Assembly (NCBI GenBank): GCA_963799455.1
Contig: CAWCXF010000001.1
Coordinates: 1 to 64,000, forward strand
Origin: CAWCXF01 sp963799455
Lineage (GTDB): Bacteria; Pseudomonadota; Alphaproteobacteria; Rhodobacterales; Rhodobacteraceae
DNA length: 64,000 bases
Reading direction: 5' to 3'
Shown here: positions 57,083 through 64,000 of the stretch, in pieces
Numbering within the stretch: position 1 is the stretch's first letter
Layout of the letters: every line of letters starts with the position of its first letter
Made by a program: the position numbers and the translations under genes
Notes under the pieces: generated by a model
The model's input: only the letters and a program-made list of their open reading frames with translations
Told to the model about the DNA's origin: nothing
The model's database searches: none

Positions 57083-57698
57083 GGGCGGAACCTTCCGGGC
57101 GAGGCGGCGGGCGGGTGAGACGAGGCCGGCGAGACGGTGCGAGCCTGCACCCGCGGGCGGCGCGTTTCAACTGCAACCTCGGCCGGCCATCGTGCCCGCC
57201 TCGCATGAGGAGGGGCCGCGCGTGCGTCACGAGGGGCTCGAGGATCTCCGCGCCGCGACCGAGACCGGCCCGCTCGCCAGGGCCGCGGGGCGCCGGGCCC
57301 TCGCGCGGCCCGCCTTCTCGCGGCGGAGCTTCGGGCGCTCGTCGATCTGCGCGGGACGCCGGGCTGCGGAGGCCGCCCGCTGACGGCGGTCCGCACCGGG
57401 GGCGCGAGGTCGCCGACCGAGGAGGAGGTCCGGGCCCGGATCCGGGGCCCGCGCGCGCGCGCCCCGGCCTTCCGCACCCCGCGAAGCGTGGGACGGCTCC
57501 GGGCCCCGACGCGGCCGTGCGCCGCGCGGGGGCGGCGATGTCCGGCGTCGCCGGGGGCCGGGGGGGCGGGGGGCGCGCGCGCGGGCGCGGCCCGGAGCCT
57601 GGAGCGCCCGGCCGGGCGGGATCGGCTCGGACGCTCCGGGCTCTTTCGCGGTCGCATCGGCCGGGCGCCCGACCGGTCCGGTCGGGCTGGACGATGCT
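57083..57698. other. Very GC-rich region without a supported gene
   Basis: 616 bp upstream of the desulfhydrase-like gene and downstream of the osmoprotectant permease. Open frames are composition shadows. It contains G- and C-runs (for example around 57550). No repeat, RNA or promoter could be defined. Confidence 0.55.
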
Positions 57699-58445
57699 CT
57701 AGGAGCGGCCCGCGAGCGTGCCGGCGCGGCGCGCCAGCGCGCGCTCGAGGGTCACGAACCCGTCGTAGAGCAGCCCCGCGAAGAGGCCCACGATCAGCCC
57801 GCCCTGGAGCACGAAGGCGGTGTTGCTCGTCAGCAGCCCCGCGATGATCACCTCGCCCAGCGTGCGCGCGGCCACCGTCGAGCCGATGGTGGCGGTGCCG
57901 AGCGAGATGACGACCGAGAGCCGGATGCCGGTCAGGATCACCGGAGCCGCGAGCGGCAGCTCGACGCGCCAGAGCCGCTGGCGCGGCGTCAGGCCGATGC
58001 CGCGGGCGGCCTCCATCACCGTGGGCGGCGTGGTGGCGAAGGCGGTCATCGCGTTCTCGAAGATCGGCAGGAGCCCGTAGAGGAAGAGCGCGACCAGCGT
58101 CGGCCCCGAGCCGAAGCCCAGCACCGGCACCGTCAGCGCCAGGACGGCCACGGGCGGGAAGGTCTGGCCGATGTTGGTGACGGCGCGCGAGAGGGGGCGG
58201 AACTCGGCGCCGGCAGGGCGGGTGACGAGGATCGCCAGCCCCACCGCCACCAGCGTCGCCAGCCCGCTGGCGGCGGCGACCAGCCCCAGATGGCCGAGCG
58301 AGAGCGCGAGCAGCGAGGTCCGGTCGTAGATCACCGGGGCCCCCTCGGGCGCGAAGGGCGCGAAGGCCGGCGCGAAGAGCGCGGGCCGCACGACCAGCGC
58401 CGCGAGCAGGGCCGCGGCGGCGATGCGCAGCAGGGTGCTGCCCAT
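57699..58445 (-). CDS. Osmoprotectant ABC permease, YehW type
   Basis: 248 aa. Membrane helices (LLRIAAAALLAALVVRPALF; LGLVAAASGLATLVAVGLAI), NIGQTFPPVAVLALTVPVLG, PTLVALFLYGLLPIFENAMT, EAA loop ARGIGLTPRQRLWRVELPLA, and IIAGLLTSNTAFVLQGGLIV. Sequence and length match the shorter permease of glycine-betaine-type YehZYXW/OsmU systems. The start at 58445 is 3 bp from the ATPase stop. Confidence 0.9.
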   Translation of the reverse strand: MGSTLLRIAAAALLAALVVRPALFAPAFAPFAPEGAPVIYDRTSLLALSLGHLGLVAAASGLATLVAVGLAILVTRPAGAEFRPLSRAVTNIGQTFPPVAVLALTVPVLGFGSGPTLVALFLYGLLPIFENAMTAFATTPPTVMEAARGIGLTPRQRLWRVELPLAAPVILTGIRLSVVISLGTATIGSTVAARTLGEVIIAGLLTSNTAFVLQGGLIVGLFAGLLYDGFVTLERALARRAGTLAGRS

Positions 58446-58447
58446 CC

Positions 58448-59384
58448 TCAACGCGGCCCCCGGGCCTGCGCGAGGATGGCGTCGAGCGGGACGCGCCCGA
58501 CGGGCCGCCCGTCCCGCGTCACCGGGATCGCGCGGCGGCCGGTCCAGAGGCTCGCGGCCAGGGCGTCGCGCAGCGTCGCGCCGGCCTCGATCGCGGGCCC
58601 CTCGGCCTCGCCGGGCTCCACGATCTCGCCCACCCGCCTCAGCGACAGGAGCTGGATCGGCCGTTCCGCGTCGCCGAGGAGGGCCGCGACGAACGCCGTG
58701 CGGGGCCGCGCCACGATCTCGGCCGGCGCGGCGTATTGCAGCAGCCGGCCCTGGTCCATCACGGCGATGCGGTCGCCCAGATGGATCGCCTCGGCCATGT
58801 CGTGGGTGACGATCATGATGGTCGCGCCGAGATGGCGCTGGATCGCCAGCAGAATCCTCCTGCGCCTTGGCGCGGATGATCGGGTCGAGCGCGCCGAAGG
58901 GCTCGTCCATCAAGAGCAGGTCGGGGCGCGCCGCGAGCGCGCGGGCGACGCCCACGCGCTGCTGCTGGCCGCCCGACAGCTCGTGCGGGAAGCGGTCGCG
59001 GAACTGCGCGGGGTCGAGCTGGAGCAGGCTCAGGAGCTCGTCCACCCGCTCGCGCATCCGCGCCTTGTCCCAGCCGAGCAGGCGCGGCACGGCCTCGACG
59101 TTGCGCGCGACCGTGTGATGCGGGAAGAGGCCGTTGCCCTGGATGACGTAGCCGATGCGGCGGCGCAGCAGGTGGGGCGCGATGGAGCGCGCGTCGTCGC
59201 CGTTGACGCGGATGGAGCCCGAGCTCGGCTCGACCAGTCGGTTGACCATCCGCAGCAGCGTCGTCTTGCCGGAGCCGGAGGTGCCGACGATGGCCGCGAT
59301 GGTGCCGGTCTCGACGGTCAGCGTGACGTCGTCCACGGCGCGGTCGCGGCCGTAGATCCTGGTCAGGTTCTCGATCTCGATCAC
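58448..59384 (-). pseudogene. Osmoprotectant ABC ATPase with CBS region (YehX type), single frameshift
   Basis: MIEIENLTRIYGRDRAVDDV, Walker A GTSGSGKTTLLRMVN, signature LSGGQQQRVGVARAL, Walker B LLLMDEPFGALDPIIRAKAQ. One extra T near 58856 (GGATTCTGC) shifts the frame. The rest, IMIVTHDMAEAIHLGDRIAV and a C-terminal CBS-like part SLWTGRRAIPVTRDGRPVGR, continues to 58448. Its start overlaps the upstream permease stop. Every other gene of this operon is positioned normally, so a sequencing error should be excluded before calling it dead. Confidence 0.85.
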
Positions 59385-60618
59385 GCGCGCGCCCTCCGCC
59401 TGCGGGTGGTCGCCAGCTCGACCAGGATGTCGAGCAGCACGCCCGCGACGGCGGCCATCAGCACCGTCGGCAGCGCGCCCAGCAGGATCAGGTCGGTCGC
59501 GGTCTGGTTGAGGCCCTGGAACACGAAGACGCCGAAGCCTCCCCCCCGATCAGCCCCGCGATGACCGCGAGCCCGATGTTCTGCACCAGCACGATCCGGA
59601 TCGCGGCGAGGATCACCGGCAGCGCCAGCGGCAGCTCCACGCGCGCGAGGCGTTGGCCCTGCATCATGCCCATGCCGCGCGCGGCCTCGAGGGCGGCGCG
59701 CGGCACGGTGGCGAGGCCCGCGACCATGTTCGAGACCACCGGCAGGAGCGAGTAGAGGAAGAGCGCGAGGAAGGCGGGCGCGAAGCCGATCCCGCCGATG
59801 CCGGCCGCGCGCGCCCCCGGCACGGACGCGCCGACCCAGGCGAGCGCCGGGATCATGACGCCGAACATGGCGAGCGAGGGGATGGTCTGGAGGAAGTTGA
59901 GGGCCGGCAGCACCGCGCGGCGCACCCCGGCGCGCCGGTGGCAGAGCACGCCCAGCGGGAAGCCCACCCCGGCGGCGAGCACGAGCGAGCCCACGGCCAG
60001 GACCGCGTGCCGCCGCGCCTCGCCCCAGAAGCTCGCCTCCCGCGCGGCGTATTCCTGCATCACCGAGATGCGCGACAACAGCCCGCTGGCGAGCAGCGCA
60101 CCGAGGGCCGCCGTCAGGGCCGCGAGCACCACGAGGCGCCCCGAGGGCCGCAGGCCCATCTGCGAGAGCGCGTCGGCCATCAGCAGCAGCAGCGCCATCA
60201 GCAGCAGCCAGAACCCCGCCCCGGGCGAGAGCCGGGCGTAGTCGCCCGCGCCCTCCATCAGCGCGCGCGAGGAAAGCGCCAGCATCGCCACCAGGGCCGC
60301 GAGGCCGATGAGGCTGGCCCCGAAGCGCGCCGTCTCGGCGATCCGCAGGCATCCCGCCGCGAGCGCCGCCGCCAGGACCGCGAGGCCGGCCGCCGCCGCG
60401 CCGGGCGGGAACGCGCGCCAGGCGAGGAACGCCTCGCCCGGCGCGATGCGGTTGGGGCTCAGCACCACGAAGGGCGCGGCGAGCGCCGCCGCCGCGATCG
60501 CCGCGAAGAGGACGCCGCTGCGGCGGACGCCGCCCGCGCCCCGCGCCCCGGTCTCGGCGCCGCGAGCGCCGCCGGGCGGGGGCCCGCCGCGGCGGGCCCC
60601 GGCGGCGGGTGCGGTCAA
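59381..60618 (-). pseudogene. Osmoprotectant ABC permease, YehY type (long form), frameshift in a C run
   Basis: About 412 codons from TTG at 60618 overlapping the binding-protein stop. A long N-terminal region has extra helices (GVLFAAIAAAALAAPFVVLS; LLLMALLLLMADALSQMGLR) and is followed by the permease core NFLQTIPSLAMFGVMIPALA, LFLYSLLPVVSNMVAGLATV, ARGMGMMQGQRLARVELPLA. Near 59540 a run of seven C interrupts GLIGG-GGFGVFVFQGLNQTA; adding one base restores the frame to the natural end at 59381. The long form with extra helices is the YehY hallmark. The indel is in a homopolymer. Confidence 0.82.
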
Positions 60619-61592
60619 TCGAGCACGCCGATCGTCGTCAGATAGTCGCGCGCCACCGCCTCGGCCGGCTCGCCGCCGACCTGGATGCGGCCGTTGAGCT
60701 GCTGGAGCGTCTCCATGTCGAGCCCCTCGAAGATCGGCGCCAGGATCTCCGCGATGGCGGGATACTCCTCCAGGGTCTGGGCGCGCACGATCGGGGCGGG
60801 TTCGTAGACCGGCTGCACGCCGAGGTCGTCCTCCATCACGACGAGGCCGGTCGCGGCGACGCCCCCGTCGGTGCCGTAGACCATCGCCGCGTTGGCGCCC
60901 GACGTGCCACGGGCCGCGGCCGCGATGGTGGCGGCCGTGTCGCCGCCCGACAGGATGATGAGCTGGTCGGGCGAGAGCTCGAAGCCGTAGGCCTGTTGCA
61001 TCGCCGGCAGCACGGCGGGCGAGGAGACGAACTCGGTCGAGGCGGCGAGCTTGACCTCGCCCCCGCCCGACACCCAGTCGCCGAACCCGCTCATCGTCGA
61101 GAGGTCGTTCTGCGACGCCACCTCGCCGGTCACGGCGATGGCCCAGGTGTTGTTGGCGGGCGCGGGCGCGAGCCAGACGATGTCGTTCTCCTCGCCGTCG
61201 AGCGTGCGGGCGCGCTCGTAGGCCGCGTCCGGGTCGCTCCAGACGTCCGCGTCGGCCTCGTTGAAGAAGAAGGCGGCGTTGCCGGTGTATTCGGGGTAGA
61301 TGTCGATCTGGTCCGAGAGGATCGCCTCGCGCACGACCTGGGTGCCGCCGATCTGGAGGTTGCGGGTCACGGGCAGGCCCTCGGCCTCCAGCGCCTCGGC
61401 GATCACGTTGCCCAGCAGGCCGCCCTCGGTGTCGATCTTCGAGGAGACGACGATCTCGGCCGCCGCGGGGGCCGCGAGGAGGATCGAGGCCGTCGCGGCG
61501 AGGGGCCCGAGGCGCCCGGCCGCGAAGGACAGGGGCTTGAGGTGGAGGGGCTTGAGATCCACGGGCTTGAGATCCACGGGCTTGAGATGCAC
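60615..61592 (-). CDS. Osmoprotectant ABC substrate-binding protein, YehZ/OsmX type
   Basis: 325 aa OpuAC-type binding protein: EIVVSSKIDTEGGLLGNVIA, GGTQVVREAILSDQIDIYPE, YTGNAAFFFNEADADVWSDP, VYGTDGGVAATGLVVMEDDL. The YPEYTG motif is typical of quaternary-amine binding proteins. A signal sequence (LGPLAATASILLAAPAAA) follows an unusual N-terminal extension LKPVDLKPVDLKPLHLKP encoded by a 15-bp repeat. A later in-frame start would remove the extension, but none is obvious. First gene of the four-gene set. Confidence 0.9.
   Translation of the reverse strand: MHLKPVDLKPVDLKPLHLKPLSFAAGRLGPLAATASILLAAPAAAEIVVSSKIDTEGGLLGNVIAEALEAEGLPVTRNLQIGGTQVVREAILSDQIDIYPEYTGNAAFFFNEADADVWSDPDAAYERARTLDGEENDIVWLAPAPANNTWAIAVTGEVASQNDLSTMSGFGDWVSGGGEVKLAASTEFVSSPAVLPAMQQAYGFELSPDQLIILSGGDTAATIAAAARGTSGANAAMVYGTDGGVAATGLVVMEDDLGVQPVYEPAPIVRAQTLEEYPAIAEILAPIFEGLDMETLQQLNGRIQVGGEPAEAVARDYLTTIGVLD
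61532..61592 (-). repeat. 15-bp tandem repeat at the start of the YehZ-like gene
   Basis: About four units of GGGCTTGAGATCCAC (two perfect, two variant) on the plus strand, encoding Leu-Lys-Pro-x-x repeats ahead of the signal peptide. The repeat includes the start codon region, so copy-number change could alter translation start or export. Confidence 0.88.
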
Positions 61593-61771
61593 GGGGCGGG
61601 CTCCTTTCGAGAGATCGGGCCGGGCGATCTGGACGCCATGGTCCCCCTAGGGGGAGCGCCAGCCTCCTGCGACGGCTCCAGCCGGCTGAACGCCCCGGGC
61701 CGCGTCGGGTTTCCCGGAGCCTCGTCTTTTGGGGCATGCGCGGGACGCCGCCCGTCCCGCGCGGCGCCCTC

Positions 61772-62845
<1,074 letters not shown>

Positions 62846-62849
62846 GGGC

Positions 62850-62945
62850 CTACCCCTTCACCGCGCCCGCGGTCAGGCCGCTGACGATCTGTCGCTGGAA
62901 GAAGAGCACCAGCACGAACAAGGGCGCAATCGCCGAGACCACGGC
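62850..62945 (-). pseudogene. C-terminal stub of a sugar ABC permease (MalG type)
   Basis: About 31 codons: VVSAIAPLFVLVLFFQRQIV, SGLTAGAVKG, stop. This is the standard MalG-type C-terminus, placed 4 bp before the ATPase start. The rest is missing: a different gene fragment on the opposite strand begins at about 62950. Confidence 0.82.
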
Positions 62946-62965
62946 GGCGACGCTGTCCGCGGCCT

Positions 62966-63190
62966 CGCCGCCGTCACGCTGGAGGAGCTGCGCCTGCGCC
63001 GGCGAGCGCGGTTCGTCTACGAGTGCGACCCGAACGTCCCCCGGCGCCACGAGCTGCGCCTGGAGGACCGCGTCGCGGGCCAGCCGCGGCGTGACTAGCC
63101 GACCTGCGTCGGCGACCACGCGCCCGTGCCCGCCCGAGGAGGTCGGCGGACCAGAAGGCGACCAGGTCCGCCGCGAGGCGTGGCTGTCGT
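62966..63190 (+). pseudogene. pRiA4b ORF-3-like fragment, frameshifted
   Basis: TLEELRLRRRARFVYECDPN, VPRRHELRLEDRVAG; then after a frame change near 63090 SATTRPCPPEEVGGPEGD. The pattern R(F)xYExD...HE(L)xLEDR...CPPEExGGP is that of the plasmid pRiA4b ORF-3 (IS1096 passenger) family. The N-terminal part is missing. The following codons to about 63415 (LAGILEAVVLEGRHEGLDEE) have no recognised family. Confidence 0.6.
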
Positions 63191-63395
63191 TGGAGGCGAT
63201 GGAGGGCCTCTCGGAGCTGGCCGGGATCCTCGAGGCGGTGGTGCTCGAAGGGCGCCACGAGGGTCTGGACGAGGAGGCGGTCGAGGCGATGCGCGGCATC
63301 CTCGAGCGCATGCGGGAGCGCGAGGAGTGGAGGGGCGTGCCGTTCTCGAGGAAGGCCGCCAACGCGCGCCTGCGCGACGGCGAGCCCCTCCGTCC

Positions 63396-63596
63396 TCATG
63401 CACCAGCAGTGCTGACCGTCGGCGCGGCGGAGGGCCGATCGCGGGCGATCAGGGCTTCCGCGGCGAGCAGCGCGGCCCCGTCGCCGCGCCGGTCGCGGAC
63501 ATGGCCCATGAGGTCTCGGGCCGCTGGTGCTGTGACGCGGTCGAGCCTCGCCTTGAGCACCGCCGCCCAGGTGGGACGGTTCCACTCGGCGCTCAC
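63396..63596 (-). CDS. Hypothetical protein, 66 aa
   Basis: MSAEWNRPTWAAVLKARLDR, VTAPAARDLMGHVRDRRGDG, AALLAAEALIARDRPS. Small, soluble and helical, with no recognised family. An AAGGAGTCGT-like sequence before the ATG (reverse strand at about 63600) gives a plausible ribosome-binding site. It stands alone between fragments. Confidence 0.45.
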   Translation of the reverse strand: MSAEWNRPTWAAVLKARLDRVTAPAARDLMGHVRDRRGDGAALLAAEALIARDRPSAAPTVSTAGA

Positions 63597-63763
63597 AACG
63601 ACTCCTTACAGAACGCGCATTATGATCTCTCTCGCGCCTCGCAGGATCGTCGCCACCGCCATGCGGCTCGCCTCTTCGGCGAGCGGGCCTCGAAGCCGGC
63701 GGGGTCGTCTCGTCCGCGATGGCGCGCCGCGTCGGCCAGGGGATCGGAGGCTGCACGACTTGG

Positions 63764-64000
63764 CTATTCGGCGGCGGCGGGAACGGGCGCGCGGCGCGCG
63801 GCGCCCGCGCGGCGGTCCTCGAGGAGCAGCTCGGCGGCCTTCTCGCCGATCATGATCGCGGGCGCGTTGGTGTTGCCCGACACGATCTCGGGCATGATCG
63901 AGGCGTCGGCGACGCGCAGGCCCGCGACGCCGCGCACCCGCAGGCGCGAATCGAGCACCGCGCCCTCGTCGACCCCCATCCGGCAGGTGCCGGTGGGGTG
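63764..64000 (-). CDS. GMC-family oxidoreductase (choline-dehydrogenase-like), 3' end only
   Basis: The gene continues beyond the window. Visible C-terminus: HPTGTCRMGVDEGAVLDSRL, RVRGVAGLRVADASIMPEIV, SGNTNAPAIMIGEKAAELLL. HPxGTCRMG (catalytic-site His) and NTNAPxIMIGEKAA (FAD-binding Asn) are diagnostic for GMC oxidoreductases such as BetA. If it is a choline dehydrogenase, it would fit with the osmoprotectant transporter nearby, but other alcohol substrates are equally possible. Confidence 0.9.
   Translation of the reverse strand, partial: HPTGTCRMGVDEGAVLDSRLRVRGVAGLRVADASIMPEIVSGNTNAPAIMIGEKAAELLLEDRRAGAARRAPVPAAAE

Overview
The window is very GC-rich, uses many GTG starts and GTGA/ATGA stop-start overlaps, and carries catabolic ABC-transport operons (dipeptide/opine type, taurine type, YehZYXW osmoprotectant type, branched-chain amino acid type, sugar type). 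This suggests an alphaproteobacterium, most likely Rhodobacterales-like, and an accessory or plasmid-like region. No rRNA, tRNA, replication gene, CRISPR array or prophage gene was recognised.

Layout. 1-16.4 kb is a mobile-element pile-up with stability genes between the elements. It holds three copies of one 1049-bp IS5-family element, four copies of one IS110-family (IS1111-type) element, and a decayed IS21-family element. The genes between them are hicA-hicB, a resolvase-like gene with fic, a HigBA-like pair, a Phd/VapC-like pair and an orphan ribbon-helix-helix antitoxin. At 16.1-17.0 kb lie a Tn3-family tnpA stump and an intact tnpR. 17.1-23.8 kb is a tight operon of two permeases, two amidohydrolases and two ATPases whose binding-protein gene seems to have been cut away. 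24.2-25.7 kb encodes a phospholipase-D-type enzyme. 25.8-29.7 kb is an rve-type transposon split by an intact IS21-family element. 30.2-31.2 kb is a RES-Xre toxin-antitoxin pair. 32.2-37.3 kb is a second peptide/opine ABC operon, and 38.1-39.5 kb is manC. 39.7-43.2 kb is a scrambled set of branched-chain amino acid transporter gene pieces. 43.4-47.1 kb is a Tn3-family transposon whose transposase has a nonsense codon. 47.4-50.8 kb mixes an intact SDR gene with broken sugar and amino-acid transporter genes. 50.9-57.1 kb contains a methyltransferase, tauABC, a racemase remnant, a DegT-type aminotransferase and an aberrant cysteine-desulfhydrase-like gene. 57.7-61.6 kb is a YehZYXW-like osmoprotectant transporter. 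The window ends with a sugar ABC ATPase, small fragments and the 3' end of a GMC oxidoreductase.

The most interesting structure is the IS110/IS5 relationship. All four IS110 copies have the outer five bases of an IS5 terminal repeat at their left end. Every copy with a complete right end (three of four) is followed by the rest of that repeat, TGTTGCAC. Removing the IS110 and IS21 insertions restores IS5 copy 3 to exactly 1049 bp. The 258-bp non-coding right end of the IS110 contains a stem-loop flanked by two short strands that match the two halves of the IS5 terminus on opposite strands. This fits a bridge RNA programmed for IS5 ends. Bridge-RNA function is an inference from sequence, not a demonstrated fact.

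Many genes carry single-base frameshifts, several in G/C runs, so some pseudogenes may be sequencing errors. The truncated and inverted gene fragments cannot be explained that way.
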